Counted from the first letter of the stretch, positions 15,489-25,406 are shown. The stretch is DNA of 34,768 nucleotides from Candidatus Zixiibacteriota bacterium (GCA_011056555.1 DSEQ01000049.1:1-34768); one strand, 5' to 3'. The notes: a model not told the origin generated them from the letters alone. Numbers and translations: made by a program.

Positions 15489-16937
15489 ATGGAATTTGAG
15501 AGTATGAGCGCTGCCCAAATCAGGGCGTCCATAATAAAAGGGGAATTTACTGCCAGTGACATAGCCGAATACTTCCTCAAGCAGGCAAAGGCAGAAAATT
15601 CCCGTCTGAACTGCATCATATCTTTTGGCGATAGCTATGCCGCCCGGGCTGCAGAGAATATTAGCCAGAAGATCGCCGCGGGTCTTGCCCCGGGCAAGCT
15701 GGCCGGCGTACCGATTGTCATCAAAGACAATCTTATCACAAAAGATCTAAGGACCACCTGCGCCTCGCATATCCTGGAGGATTTTATACCCCCTTATAAC
15801 GCCACCGTAATCGAATCTCTGCTGAAGCAGGATGCGATTATTATCGGCAAGGCCAACATGGATGAATTCGGTATGGGATCATCAAATGAGCATTCATATT
15901 TTGGCAGGGTACCGAACCCCATTGACCCCGAATACGTGCCCGGCGGATCGTCGGGCGGCTCCGCCTGTGCGGTGGCATCGGGATTAGCGCCGCTGGCACT
16001 GGGAAGCGATACCGGAGGCTCGGTCAGACAGCCCGCTTCATTCTGCGGTATTGTGGGCCTGAAGCCGTCATACGGCGCGGTATCCCGCTACGGCCTGGTG
16101 GCGTTTGGGTCATCATTCGATCAGATCGGGCCGATGGCGCGGACAGTGGAGGATTGCGCCATCCTGTTTTCGGTCATATGCAAGCATGATCCCCGGGATT
16201 CTACCTCCGCGAATTACGTGCGTCCCGATTACCTGGAAGCGCTCAAGGGTCGAAAGAAATTCAGTATCGGCATACCCCGGGAGTATATGGCCGAGGGAAT
16301 CGATGGCGAGGTTCTGAAGGCGGTTCAGGATGCTATCGAAAAAGCCGAGGGGCAGGGTCATGAGATTACAGAGATATCGCTGCCCCACACAAAGCAGTCA
16401 ATCGCAGCCTATTACACAATTGCCAATTCCGAGGCCTCTTCAAATCTGTCGCGCTTTGACGGCGTCCGTTACGGCTATCGGTCAACCGCTATCGATGATC
16501 TGGCCGAGATGTATATCAGAACCAGGAGTGCCGGTTTTGGTGCGGAGGTTAAACGTAGGATTATGCTGGGCACCTACTCCCTCTCCACCGGGTACTATGA
16601 CGAGTATTATCTCAAAGCCGCAAAAGTCAGGGAGATAATCCGAGATGATTTTGATAAGGCATTTAATGAGGTGGATCTGATTATTACTCCAACATCCCCC
16701 ACCACGGCTTTCAAACTTGGAGAGAAGATCGACAATCCCCTTGGGATGTATCTGTCCGATATTTACACCGTTTCCGCAAGCCTGGCGGGACTTCCTGCAA
16801 TCTCGATACCATGCGGTAAAGACAATAAGGGGCTGCCGATAGGCCTGCAGATAATCGGCAAGATGTTCAGGGAGGATGAAATATTGAATCTGGCATACAA
16901 TCTGGAAAGAGAAATCGGATATAATTTAAAACAATGA
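15489..16937 (+). CDS. gatA: Glutamyl-tRNA(Gln) amidotransferase subunit A
   Basis: This is the amidase subunit that releases ammonia from glutamine for conversion of Glu-tRNA(Gln) (or Asp-tRNA(Asn)). The 482-residue product has the amidase signature GGSSGGSACAVASG and an intact Ser-cisSer-Lys triad: Lys79 (VIKDN), Ser154 (in GGSSGGS) and Ser178 (DTGGSVRQP), numbered identically to the well-studied Staphylococcus aureus enzyme. It follows glnA by nine bases and overlaps gatB by four (ATGA). No gatC is found near it. Confidence 0.97.
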   Translation: MEFESMSAAQIRASIIKGEFTASDIAEYFLKQAKAENSRLNCIISFGDSYAARAAENISQKIAAGLAPGKLAGVPIVIKDNLITKDLRTTCASHILEDFIPPYNATVIESLLKQDAIIIGKANMDEFGMGSSNEHSYFGRVPNPIDPEYVPGGSSGGSACAVASGLAPLALGSDTGGSVRQPASFCGIVGLKPSYGAVSRYGLVAFGSSFDQIGPMARTVEDCAILFSVICKHDPRDSTSANYVRPDYLEALKGRKKFSIGIPREYMAEGIDGEVLKAVQDAIEKAEGQGHEITEISLPHTKQSIAAYYTIANSEASSNLSRFDGVRYGYRSTAIDDLAEMYIRTRSAGFGAEVKRRIMLGTYSLSTGYYDEYYLKAAKVREIIRDDFDKAFNEVDLIITPTSPTTAFKLGEKIDNPLGMYLSDIYTVSASLAGLPAISIPCGKDNKGLPIGLQIIGKMFREDEILNLAYNLEREIGYNLKQ

Positions 16938-18364
16938 ATGAATACGAGATAATCATAGGGCTTGAAATTCATGTCCAGCTTCAGACTGAGACAAAGATAT
17001 TTTGCGGCTGTAAAAATGATTATGAAGCCGGGCCGAATACTAACAGCTGCCCGGTTTGTCTTGGGATGCCCGGGGCGCTACCGGTATTAAACAGGAAGGC
17101 GGTTGAACTCGCCTGCCGGTTCATTCTGGCGGTCGGCGGCGAGATCAACACTAGATCGATCTTTGCGCGCAAAAACTACTTCTATCCTGACCTTCCCAAA
17201 GGCTACCAGATTTCTCAACATGAAAGACCGCTTGGCAAAGGCGGGGTAATCCGAATTGAATCAGGTGAGGGGAACAGCGAGATCATGCTGCAGGGAATAC
17301 ATCTGGAAGAAGACGCCGGCAAGTCTTTTCATCTGGCAGACTCCAGCAATATAGATTTCAATCGCTGCGGCACACCCCTTCTGGAGATCGTAACCATGCC
17401 GGTGATCAGAAGCGCACAGGAGGCATATCTTTTTCTGCACCGGATCAGGCAAATAGTCCAGTATCTCGAAATCTCGAGCGGGGATATGGAGAAGGGAGCG
17501 CTAAGGTGTGATGCCAATGTCTCCCTCAGGCGGGAGGGGCAGCATGAGTACGGTATCCGTACCGAGCTCAAGAATATGAATTCCATTCGGGGAGTAGAGA
17601 AAGCCTTGAGCTATGAAATCGAGAGGCAGATCAGCCTCCTGGAGCAGGGCGGTTTTGTGTTGCAGGAAACCCGCCTCTGGGATGAGAGCAAGGGACGTAC
17701 GGCAACCATGCGCACAAAAGAGGAATCCCCGGATTATCGCTATTTTCCCGAGCCTGATCTTCAGCCCCTGGAATTGAGCGGCGCCTGGCTGGAAGATATC
17801 ATGCAGGGGCTACCGGAATTACCCCATCAAAAGATTGACCGCTTCGTCAGGGAATATCAAATCCCGCCGTATGATGCGGGAGTGCTGACCTCCACAAGGC
17901 AACTGGCCGATTATTTTGAGGAAACTGCCGGACTCTGCGGAAAACCCAAGCAGGCCTCCAACTGGATTATGACCGAAATCATGAAGATCATGAAGGATGC
18001 GAAAACCGCTCCCGAGGAGCTTAATATACCTCCCCGAAATCTGGCGGAGCTGATAAACAGCATAGAAAACGGGACAATTTCAGGCAAAATTGCCAAGGAT
18101 ATTGTGGTTGAAATGGCTGCTTCCGGAAAGACTCCCGGGGAGATTATCGGGGCCCGCGGGCTGGAGCAGATAACGGATAAAAAAGTCATAGAACAAGCTG
18201 TTGAACAAGTACTTAGCGAGAACGCCGAAAATTTAAAGAGATATTTTGATGGACAACAACAATTATTTGGATATTTTGTCGGGCAGGTAATGATGAAGAC
18301 GGAGGGAAAAGCAAATCCCCATCTGGTAAATAAGATTCTGAAGGATAAGCTCAATGGCAGATAA
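16934..18364 (+). CDS. gatB: Aspartyl/glutamyl-tRNA amidotransferase subunit B
   Basis: It binds misacylated Glu-tRNA(Gln), phosphorylates the glutamyl group and accepts ammonia tunnelled from GatA. The 476-residue product shows GLEIHVQLQT at its start and a zinc site with Cys24, Cys26, Cys39 and Cys42 (FCGC ... CPVC). Also present are YPDLPKGYQISQ, the AEDAGK-like EEDAGKS motif, RCDANVSLR, ELKNMNS, and a C-terminal helical GatB/YqeY tail domain. Its start overlaps the gatA stop by 4 bases and its end overlaps the purN start by 11 bases, so translation of the three genes is coupled. Confidence 0.97.
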   Translation: MNEYEIIIGLEIHVQLQTETKIFCGCKNDYEAGPNTNSCPVCLGMPGALPVLNRKAVELACRFILAVGGEINTRSIFARKNYFYPDLPKGYQISQHERPLGKGGVIRIESGEGNSEIMLQGIHLEEDAGKSFHLADSSNIDFNRCGTPLLEIVTMPVIRSAQEAYLFLHRIRQIVQYLEISSGDMEKGALRCDANVSLRREGQHEYGIRTELKNMNSIRGVEKALSYEIERQISLLEQGGFVLQETRLWDESKGRTATMRTKEESPDYRYFPEPDLQPLELSGAWLEDIMQGLPELPHQKIDRFVREYQIPPYDAGVLTSTRQLADYFEETAGLCGKPKQASNWIMTEIMKIMKDAKTAPEELNIPPRNLAELINSIENGTISGKIAKDIVVEMAASGKTPGEIIGARGLEQITDKKVIEQAVEQVLSENAENLKRYFDGQQQLFGYFVGQVMMKTEGKANPHLVNKILKDKLNGR

Positions 18365-18956
18365 GCTCAAGCTGGCAGTATTCGCATCACATGGAGGTAC
18401 GGATTTGCAGTCCATTATTGATGCCGCCAGGGATGAGGATTACCCCGCCCGTATAGTCCTGGTGGTTTCCAACAATAAAAACGCCTTCGCAGTCGAAAGA
18501 GCAAAGAACGCTAATATTCCCACGTTTATCTGGCAGAAGAAGAAATTCCAGGATGACCGGGCTTATGCTGATTACATGATCGGCCTGCTCGAGGAATATG
18601 AGGTCGATTTGATCTGCCTGGCGGGATATATGAAATTGATCCCGAATGAGATTGTCAGGAAATTCAAGATCATCAATATACACCCCGCTCTTCTCCCCAA
18701 ATACGGCGGCAAGGGGATGTATGGCATGCATGTGCACGAGGCCGTACTCAAGGCAGGTGAAAGGATCAGCGGGGCAACGGTGCACCAGGTCAATGAGAAA
18801 TACGATGAAGGCAAGATACTTGCTCAATGGGAGGTGCCGGTCAAGGAGGACGACACTCCCGAAACGCTTCAAAAAAGAGTGCTCGAAACAGAACATAAAT
18901 TATATCCGGATACAATCGCAAAAATTGCAAGAGGAGAAATTAAGTTAAATGGCTGA
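18354..18956 (+). CDS. purN: Phosphoribosylglycinamide formyltransferase
   Basis: It transfers a formyl group from 10-formyl-tetrahydrofolate to GAR in purine synthesis. The 200-residue length is standard. The catalytic Asn-His-Asp are seen as Asn108 and His110 (INIHPALLP) and Asp151 (NEKYDEGKI). The GAR-binding loop reads SHGGTDLQSI instead of the usual SGNGSNLQAI, an unusual but plausible variant. The gene overlaps gatB by 11 bases and purC by eight. Confidence 0.95.
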   Translation: MADKLKLAVFASHGGTDLQSIIDAARDEDYPARIVLVVSNNKNAFAVERAKNANIPTFIWQKKKFQDDRAYADYMIGLLEEYEVDLICLAGYMKLIPNEIVRKFKIINIHPALLPKYGGKGMYGMHVHEAVLKAGERISGATVHQVNEKYDEGKILAQWEVPVKEDDTPETLQKRVLETEHKLYPDTIAKIARGEIKLNG

Positions 18957-19854
18957 TACTCTACAAACCGTCTATCGAACAGAGATAAGTGAATTTCCCA
19001 AATATGCCGACGGCAAGGTACGTGATGTTTATGATCTCGGCGATAAGCTGCTGGTAGTCGCCACAGACAGGCTCTCGGCCTTTGATGTGGTTCTTCCCAA
19101 CCCGATACCTCAAAAGGGCGAGGTGCTGACTAAAATGTCGGTTTTCTGGTTCGATTATCTCAGTGATGTCGTTCCCAACCATTTCATTACTGCAAATATC
19201 GATGAATACCCTCACGAGCTCCAGAAACATGCGGACACATTGAAAAACCGGTCCATGCTGGTCAAGAAATGCAAGCGCATCGACTTCGAATGTATTGTCA
19301 GGGGTTACATTACCGGCTCAATGTGGAAGGAATACCAGAAGATCAAGCCCAAAGACAGCAAGAAGATCCTGCATGGATTCGTGCTGCCTGATGATCTGGA
19401 GGAATCCGAAAAACTCCCCAAACCGCTTTTTACCCCCTCGACCAAGGCCGAAAGCGGGCATGATGAGAATATTTCGCAGGAGGAAATGATAGAGAGCCTG
19501 GGCAGGGATCTGGTACAGAAGCTTGAAGATGTATCCATCAGGCTTTTTGAAAAAGCCAGCAACTATGCCGAATCACGGGGGATTATCATCGCCGACACCA
19601 AGTTTGAATTCGGATTTGACGGGGATGAACTTACTCTTATCGATGAGGTCCTCTCCCCCGATTCCTCGCGTTTCTGGCCCAAGTATAAGTATGCCAAGGG
19701 GCGCAGTCAGGAAAGTTTCGACAAACAGTTTATCCGGGATTATCTTACCAAGGCAGGCTGGAACAAGAAACCGCCGGCCCCGGAAATTCCGGACGATATA
19801 ATCGAAAAAACCAGCCAAAAATACAAAGAAGCTTACGAGCTTCTGATTGAATAG
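18949..19854 (+). CDS. purC: Phosphoribosylaminoimidazole-succinocarboxamide synthase (SAICAR synthetase)
   Basis: It ligates aspartate to CAIR using ATP in purine synthesis. The product of 301 residues is of the longer (yeast-like) type, not the roughly 240-residue E. coli type. Signatures include GKVRDVYDLGDKLLVVATDR, LSAFDVVLP, ECIVRGYITGS, KAESGHDENIS and the IADTKFEFG block. Its start overlaps purN by eight bases; purH follows after 14 bases. Confidence 0.96.
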   Translation: MADTLQTVYRTEISEFPKYADGKVRDVYDLGDKLLVVATDRLSAFDVVLPNPIPQKGEVLTKMSVFWFDYLSDVVPNHFITANIDEYPHELQKHADTLKNRSMLVKKCKRIDFECIVRGYITGSMWKEYQKIKPKDSKKILHGFVLPDDLEESEKLPKPLFTPSTKAESGHDENISQEEMIESLGRDLVQKLEDVSIRLFEKASNYAESRGIIIADTKFEFGFDGDELTLIDEVLSPDSSRFWPKYKYAKGRSQESFDKQFIRDYLTKAGWNKKPPAPEIPDDIIEKTSQKYKEAYELLIE

Positions 19855-19868
19855 AAGGATTTGATGTT

Positions 19869-21458
19869 ATGACTGACGGTTCGAAAGACAAATGGATTAA
19901 GATCAAGAGAGCTCTGATTTCAGTCTCCGATAAGACAGGGATTGTCGAATTCGCAACCAGGCTCCAGGGCCTGGGAGTCGAAATAATTTCAACCGGCGGC
20001 ACCAAAAAGGTGCTCAAGGAAAATGACATCCATGTAATTCCCATATCGTCCTTTACCGGCGCTCCGGAAATCCTGGGCGGACGGGTCAAGACCCTGCATC
20101 CCGCGGTTCATGCAGGGCTCTTGCATAAACGCGACGACGAGAATCATCTCAAAGAGATGAAAGAACAAAACTATAAAGCCATTGATATGGTCATTTTAAA
20201 CCTCTACCCTTTCGAACAAACAGTGCAGAAAGAGGATGCCTCGGAAGACGAGATAATCGAAAATATCGATATCGGCGGCCCCACCATGCTCCGTGCAGCC
20301 GCTAAAGCATACCAGTATGTGGCCATCGTTACAGACCCGTCCCAGTATTCCAGGGTCATTGAGGAAATAGAGGAAAATACAGGGTCCATATCTTTCAGGA
20401 CCCGTCAAAACCTGGCCCGCGAAGCATTCTGCCGCGTATCCCAGTATGATAACGCCATCTCGAATTACTTCAATTGTAAAGGCCAAGCTGAAGCTGAAAC
20501 TGATTTCCCGTCATCAATAAATATCAATGTCGCCAAAGTCACCGACCTTCGCTACGGTGAAAATCCGCATCAGAAGGCGGCTCTCTATAAAGATCCGGGC
20601 ACAATCCTGCCATCATTGACAAAAGCGGAGGTGCTTTCCGGTAAGGCTTTGTCATACAATAACTACACCGACCTGGAGGCGGTCCTGTCCATGCTCATGG
20701 ATTTCCATAAGCCGTTTGCGGTGGTGGTCAAGCACCAGAACCCCTGCGGCGCCGCTGAGGCGGATACGCTTCAGGAGGCCTACAGGCTGGCATTGGATGC
20801 AGACCCGATTTCCGCCTATGGCTCAATAATCGGCTTAAATAAGCCGGTTGACATGGATACGGCTCTGCGCCTGCATGAAACCCAGTTTGTGGAATGTATT
20901 CTGGCGCCGGATTATGATGAGGGTGTGGTGGAAAAAATGAAGAAGAAGAAAGCCCGGAGAATTCTCCGGCTGCCCCGGATTCTGGAGGGCTATCCGGATA
21001 AGTTCATGCAATACAGCTTCATAAAGGGCGGGCTCCTGGCCATGGATCCCGATCTCTATGAGGTCAAAAAAGAAGAACTCAAAGTCGTTACAGAGATTCA
21101 ACCTACAGAAGATCAAATTGAATCATTATTATTTGCGTTTAAGGTTGTGAAACATATTAAATCGAATGCGATACTATTAGTGCAGGGCAAACAGACTGTG
21201 GGAGTCGGCTGCGGTCAGACCTCGCGTGTGGATGCCGCGGTTCTGGCAGCCATGAAGGCTAAGGACCGCGCCAAAGGAAGCTGCCTGGCATCTGACGCCT
21301 TCTTCCCCATGCGTGACGGGGTCGACGAAGCGGCCAGAGCAGGGGTCCAGGCGATCATCCAGCCCGGCGGCTCAAAGCGTGATGAAGAAGCGATCCAGGC
21401 CGCAAATGAGCATAAAATAGCTATGGTATTCACCGGAATCAGGCATTTTAAGCATTAA
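19869..21458 (+). CDS. purH: Bifunctional AICAR transformylase / IMP cyclohydrolase
   Basis: It performs the last two steps of de novo IMP synthesis. The N-terminal MGS-like cyclohydrolase domain (about 10-150) has [21 protein letters not shown] and [14 protein letters not shown]. The C-terminal transformylase domain (from about 210) has [14 protein letters not shown], the catalytic Lys-His in [11 protein letters not shown] and the C-terminal [12 protein letters not shown] and [14 protein letters not shown] blocks. At 529 residues it is of full length. It ends the purN-purC-purH run, and no terminator hairpin is visible behind it. Confidence 0.97.
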   Translation: MTDGSKDKWIKIKRALISVSDKTGIVEFATRLQGLGVEIISTGGTKKVLKENDIHVIPISSFTGAPEILGGRVKTLHPAVHAGLLHKRDDENHLKEMKEQNYKAIDMVILNLYPFEQTVQKEDASEDEIIENIDIGGPTMLRAAAKAYQYVAIVTDPSQYSRVIEEIEENTGSISFRTRQNLAREAFCRVSQYDNAISNYFNCKGQAEAETDFPSSININVAKVTDLRYGENPHQKAALYKDPGTILPSLTKAEVLSGKALSYNNYTDLEAVLSMLMDFHKPFAVVVKHQNPCGAAEADTLQEAYRLALDADPISAYGSIIGLNKPVDMDTALRLHETQFVECILAPDYDEGVVEKMKKKKARRILRLPRILEGYPDKFMQYSFIKGGLLAMDPDLYEVKKEELKVVTEIQPTEDQIESLLFAFKVVKHIKSNAILLVQGKQTVGVGCGQTSRVDAAVLAAMKAKDRAKGSCLASDAFFPMRDGVDEAARAGVQAIIQPGGSKRDEEAIQAANEHKIAMVFTGIRHFKH

Positions 21459-21470
21459 TTCCTTTTTAGC

Positions 21471-21499
21471 TTGATTTGTGGATTTTACATCCTTACATT
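21471..21499 (+). promoter_or_regulatory. Candidate sigma-70 promoter before the DUF494 gene
   Basis: TTGATT (21471-21476) and TACATT (21494-21499) are spaced by exactly 17 bases, each matching four of six consensus bases. The pair lies in the only break in an otherwise packed gene string, 25 bases before the TTG start. Confidence 0.4.
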
Positions 21500-21523
21500 T
21501 CGATATAAATCGGGAGGATAAGA

Positions 21524-21991
21524 TTGGGCGAGAGAATTCTTGAAATTGTGTTCTACCTGGTACAACACATGAAAAACAACAATGGTGCGCTTTTGCACCT
21601 GGACGATTTATCCCAATCTCTCAAAAATATGGGTTTTTCTGAAAATGAAATTTCGTCCGCCTATGGGTGGTTTTTGGAAGAAGTGCAGACTCGGGGAATG
21701 GAGGAATTGATGAAAAGCGAGCGGAAGCAGATGCCGCCCCGCGTATTTTCCGAGGCTGAGAAGCAAATTTTCACCACCGAGGCTCGCGGTTTCTTGATTC
21801 AGCTTCACGAATTGGGCCTTCTGACCGCGGAACAATTCGAGGCTATAATAGACAGGATCAACCTTCTGGAGCCTGCGATTGTCGATGTTCGGACCCTGAA
21901 AATCATAGCCTCATCTATCATTTTCGGCGGGATCAACCGTAACTGGGACTTAAACTGGTTCAATATTTCCGGCGAAGAGACGGTTCATTAA
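21524..21991 (+). CDS. DUF494/Smg family protein
   Basis: Translation starts at a TTG with GGGAGGA five bases upstream. The 155-residue product matches the Smg/DUF494 pattern: an N-terminal helical part with EIVFYLVQHM and LSQSLKNMGFSENEISSAYGW, and a second helical half with EARGFLIQLHELGLLTAEQFE and IDRI. The family has no established biochemical role; in proteobacteria it sits beside dprA and topA. Here its neighbours are purH and coaBC, so that context is not shared. Confidence 0.82.
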   Translation: MGERILEIVFYLVQHMKNNNGALLHLDDLSQSLKNMGFSENEISSAYGWFLEEVQTRGMEELMKSERKQMPPRVFSEAEKQIFTTEARGFLIQLHELGLLTAEQFEAIIDRINLLEPAIVDVRTLKIIASSIIFGGINRNWDLNWFNISGEETVH

Positions 21992-22012
21992 ACTTTTTCT
22001 ATAGATTCCCCG

Positions 22013-23227
22013 GTGAGACTTACCAATAAAAAAATTGTTCTGGGCATTACAGGCTGTATCGCAGCATATAAAGCCGCTTTTCTGGTAAGATTGCTCAAAA
22101 AAGAAGGGGCCGAGGTCAAGGTTTTGATGACCGATTCAGCCAGAGAATTTATCACTCCCCTGACACTGGAAACACTATCCGAAAATCCGGTAAATTCTGA
22201 GCTTTTCCCAAAAACGGGCTATTATGCAACGCACCATATATCCCTGGCTGAATGGGCCGATCTGATCCTGATTGCCCCGGCAACAGGCAATATTATCGGC
22301 AAAATCGCCTCCGGGATAGCCGATGACCTCCTTTCGACCGTGGTGATGGCGGCCCAGTCCCCGGTTATGATAGCGCCCGCTATGAACACTCAAATGTATA
22401 CCAACCCGGTGGTGCAGGAGAATATGAAGAAACTCGTGAATCTGGGCTATAAATTCCTCGACCCCACCGTGGGCGAGATGGCCTGTAGAACTTATGGTGT
22501 GGGACGTCTGCCCGATCCGGATGAGATCCTGGAAGAAATCGTGAATCACTTCGGCCGCACTCTGGATATGCAGGGCTTGAAGGTACTGGTCACCGCCGGA
22601 CCGACCGTGGAGCATATCGATGCCGTCAGGTATGTCTCCAATCCCTCATCAGGCAAGATGGGATATGCGGTTGCCCGGAAAGCCAGAGGCCGCGGCGCTG
22701 ATGTCATTTTGATATCAGGGCCGGTGGGACTCTCAGCTCCCGCAGGAGTGGAACTTATTAAGGTTAAATCGGGCCAGGAGATGTTTGCCCGCATCAAAGA
22801 GCATTTTGACAGGACTGACATCCTGTACATGGTGGCGGCGGTTTCCGATTATGTTCCCATGCAAAAATCAGAGCACAAGATAAAGAAAACTGCAGAAAAT
22901 ATTAACCTTGCCTTCAAACCGCAGATTGATATCCTGCAGACCCTGGCGGAAAATAAGAAGGACCAGATTCTGGTCGGCTTTTCGATGGAGACCGAAAACG
23001 CGCTTGCAAATGCAACGGAAAAGCTCAAGAAGAAAAAACTGGATATGATTGTACTGAATGACCTGGGTGCCGAGGGCGCAGGGTTTGAAGTGGATACCAA
23101 CAAGGTTACCATAATAGACAGATACGGAAATAGCGCGGATTTGCCCCTCGCCTCGAAGGCAGAAGTTGCGGATAAAATCATAGATTATTCCCTCAGATTC
23201 ATCAAGAAAGGGGAAGCGACCAGATGA
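22013..23227 (+). CDS. coaBC: Bifunctional phosphopantothenoylcysteine decarboxylase / synthetase
   Basis: It catalyses two steps of coenzyme A synthesis. The N-terminal CoaC flavin domain (about 1-185) has GITGCIAAYK and the active residues His75 (ATHHISLAEW), Asn125 (APAMNTQMY) and Cys158 (EMACRTYG), numbered as in E. coli. The C-terminal CoaB domain has VTAGPTVEHIDAVRYVSN, SSGKMGYA and VAAVSDY. The start is a GTG without a recognisable ribosome site, 21 bases after the DUF494 stop, so translation may rely on coupling. It overlaps the next gene by four bases (ATGA). Confidence 0.96.
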   Translation: MRLTNKKIVLGITGCIAAYKAAFLVRLLKKEGAEVKVLMTDSAREFITPLTLETLSENPVNSELFPKTGYYATHHISLAEWADLILIAPATGNIIGKIASGIADDLLSTVVMAAQSPVMIAPAMNTQMYTNPVVQENMKKLVNLGYKFLDPTVGEMACRTYGVGRLPDPDEILEEIVNHFGRTLDMQGLKVLVTAGPTVEHIDAVRYVSNPSSGKMGYAVARKARGRGADVILISGPVGLSAPAGVELIKVKSGQEMFARIKEHFDRTDILYMVAAVSDYVPMQKSEHKIKKTAENINLAFKPQIDILQTLAENKKDQILVGFSMETENALANATEKLKKKKLDMIVLNDLGAEGAGFEVDTNKVTIIDRYGNSADLPLASKAEVADKIIDYSLRFIKKGEATR

Positions 23228-23925
23228 GCGGCCCCAATGATCCGGTTACAGCCTTATTTGAAATGACCAGAAAGGCGCTTCAACAAAAGCAGGAGATGGG
23301 CGACACCGAAATCATGATTTCAAGGGAAAGCCTGGAAAGGATGCCTGAAGAAGTGAAAGATTACAAGGATTTGGAAGAGTTCGAGAATGATATAAATGAA
23401 TGTACGAAATGTCCCTTGCACAAAGGCCGCACAAAGTTTGTGTTCGGTGCGGGAAACCCTCACGCTGATATTATTTTTGTCGGCGAAGGTCCTGGCCGCG
23501 AGGAAGATCTGAGAGGAGAGCCTTTTGTGGGACGAGCTGGGAAACTTTTGGATAAGATACTGGCAGCTATAGACTTTGAACGATCCGAAGTATACATCGC
23601 CAACATCGTCAAATGCCGTCCTCCCAACAACCGCGATCCGGAATCATCCGAAATGGAGACCTGCATGCCATACCTCCTTAAGCAGATTGAGATGATTAAT
23701 CCGCATTTCATCTGCTGTCTGGGGCGGATCGCGGCTCAGGCGCTTCTGGATACCAGGCTTCCCCTCGGAAAGCTGCGGGGAGGTTTCCATGACTGGAACG
23801 ATCGTAAGGTGATGGTGACTTACCATCCTGCCGCTCTTTTGCGCTTTCCGCAATATAAGCCCCATACATGGGAGGATGTGCAGATGCTCCGCAAGGCATA
23901 TGACGAGTTTAAGGGGTCATCATAG
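23224..23925 (+). CDS. Uracil-DNA glycosylase, family 4 (iron-sulfur)
   Basis: It removes uracil from DNA. The 233-residue product carries the family 4 motif GEGPGREED (87-95), GRAGKLLDKI, and the late motif TYHPAALLR (199-207). It also has four cysteines for the 4Fe-4S cluster: Cys60, Cys63 (CTKC), Cys131 (VKCRPPNNR) and Cys147 (ETCMPY). About 50 residues precede the catalytic domain, an N-terminal extension common in this family and of unknown role. It overlaps coaBC by four bases and precedes dnaB. Confidence 0.95.
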   Translation: MSGPNDPVTALFEMTRKALQQKQEMGDTEIMISRESLERMPEEVKDYKDLEEFENDINECTKCPLHKGRTKFVFGAGNPHADIIFVGEGPGREEDLRGEPFVGRAGKLLDKILAAIDFERSEVYIANIVKCRPPNNRDPESSEMETCMPYLLKQIEMINPHFICCLGRIAAQALLDTRLPLGKLRGGFHDWNDRKVMVTYHPAALLRFPQYKPHTWEDVQMLRKAYDEFKGSS

Positions 23926-23935
23926 TTTTATAAGC

Positions 23936-23964
23936 TTGGATTTTTGCGGGGCTTTTTGTATAAT
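23936..23964 (+). promoter_or_regulatory. Sigma-70-type promoter of dnaB
   Basis: A perfect -10 TATAAT (23959-23964) lies 17 bases after TTGGAT (23936-23941). The predicted start near 23971 gives a leader of about 40 bases before the dnaB ATG. It stands in the 86-base gap between the glycosylase gene and dnaB. Confidence 0.6.
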
Positions 23965-24011
23965 TAAATTTTATTCAAGATATCTTAATTTGCTGAATAC
24001 AGGTCAGGGAT

Positions 24012-25403
24012 ATGACGGCAGAACGTTCACATCAGGGATCAAATCCCCATTCAATAGAGGCGGAACAGGCGGTTCTGGCGGCTGTCCTGAACTTCAGGGA
24101 TGCGATCTTTGAAGTTACCGATGTGATCAGGCAGCCTGAGGTATTCTATGATCCCCGCCACAGCTTTATTTTTGAGGCCTCCATTCAGCTTTTCGAAGAC
24201 AATAAGCCGATAGACCTGATTACAATTTCCGAGCAGCTTCAAAAAAATCAGAAGCTCGAAAAAATAGGCGGGCGTTCATATCTGGCCGAACTTACCGGTC
24301 ACATCGCCTCCACCGCCAATGTCCGTCACCATGCCAATATAGTCTATGATAAATATCTCCTGCGCCGTTTAATCGAAATTTCGCACGAAATCACCGAGGA
24401 TTGCCGTTCGGGTACTCTGGAAGCCGAGGACCTGCTGGATTCGGCAGAGAATTCGATTTTCAGCTTATCACAGAACCGTCTGGGAGACGGGTTCATCAAT
24501 ATCGGCTCGATCCTCCCGGATACATTCGAACAGATCGAGGAGTATCATAAATCTGGCGGAGGCATAACCGGCATTGCCACCGGCTATATTGATCTGGACA
24601 ATATCACCGCGGGGCTTCATCCGGGGGACTTCATAGTTGTAGCCGGAAGACCATCGATGGGCAAGACCGGCCTGGGCCTGAACATCCTGGAAAATATCGC
24701 AATCGACAGCAAGAAATCTGTGGCCATGTTTTCGCTGGAGATGTCCAAACAGCAGATTGCGCTGAGATTATTGTGCAGTAAGGCGCGGATCAATGCGCAC
24801 AAGATGCGTACCGGGCGGCTTCCCGACTCCGACTGGCCCAAGCTTTCCAGCGCTGTCGGCCCTCTTTCCGAGGCGGGAATTTTCATCGATGACACGCCCA
24901 ATATCGGGATTCTTGAACTCCGCTCCAAGGCCAGGCGCCTGAAAGCCAAAGAGGATATTCAGCTTCTGATCATCGACTACCTGCAGATGATGCAGGGTCC
25001 GAGAGGTGCGGATAATCGCCAGCAGGAAATCGCCATGATTTCCCGCTCGCTGAAAGGCATCGCCAAAGAGCTGGATATACCGGTCATAGCGGTCAGCCAG
25101 TTATCGCGCGGAGTGGAGATACGCGGGGGCGACAAACGTCCCCAGCTCGCCGATCTTCGTGAATCCGGCGCAATCGAGCAGGATGCCGACGTTGTCATGT
25201 TTGTTTACAGGCCGGAATTTTACGGCATTGAGTTCGAGAAAGACGGTACCCCCACGGACAAGCTGGCCGAGATTATCATTGCCAAGCAGCGAAATGGTCC
25301 GACCGGCAAGGTAAAGCTGACATTCCTGAAAGACTTCATCCGTTTCGAAAATAGGACCGAGATATACTCTGAGGTTGAGGAGGCTACGGATACGCCGTTC
25401 TAA
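24012..25403 (+). CDS. dnaB: Replicative DNA helicase
   Basis: This hexameric helicase unwinds DNA at the replication fork. The 463-residue protein has the N-terminal helical domain (EAEQAVLAAVL, about 1-150), a linker and a RecA-like C-terminal domain. The latter shows GDFIVVAGRPSMGKTGL (Walker A Lys218 and Thr219), MFSLEMSKQQIALRLLC, the Walker B IIDYLQMMQ and the QLSRGVE ... RDLRES-like arginine-finger region (QLADLRESGAIEQDADVV). No intein is present. Its ATG lacks a strong ribosome site (CAGGTCAGGGAT precedes it). Confidence 0.97.
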   Translation: MTAERSHQGSNPHSIEAEQAVLAAVLNFRDAIFEVTDVIRQPEVFYDPRHSFIFEASIQLFEDNKPIDLITISEQLQKNQKLEKIGGRSYLAELTGHIASTANVRHHANIVYDKYLLRRLIEISHEITEDCRSGTLEAEDLLDSAENSIFSLSQNRLGDGFINIGSILPDTFEQIEEYHKSGGGITGIATGYIDLDNITAGLHPGDFIVVAGRPSMGKTGLGLNILENIAIDSKKSVAMFSLEMSKQQIALRLLCSKARINAHKMRTGRLPDSDWPKLSSAVGPLSEAGIFIDDTPNIGILELRSKARRLKAKEDIQLLIIDYLQMMQGPRGADNRQQEIAMISRSLKGIAKELDIPVIAVSQLSRGVEIRGGDKRPQLADLRESGAIEQDADVVMFVYRPEFYGIEFEKDGTPTDKLAEIIIAKQRNGPTGKVKLTFLKDFIRFENRTEIYSEVEEATDTPF

Positions 25404-25406
25404 GCC

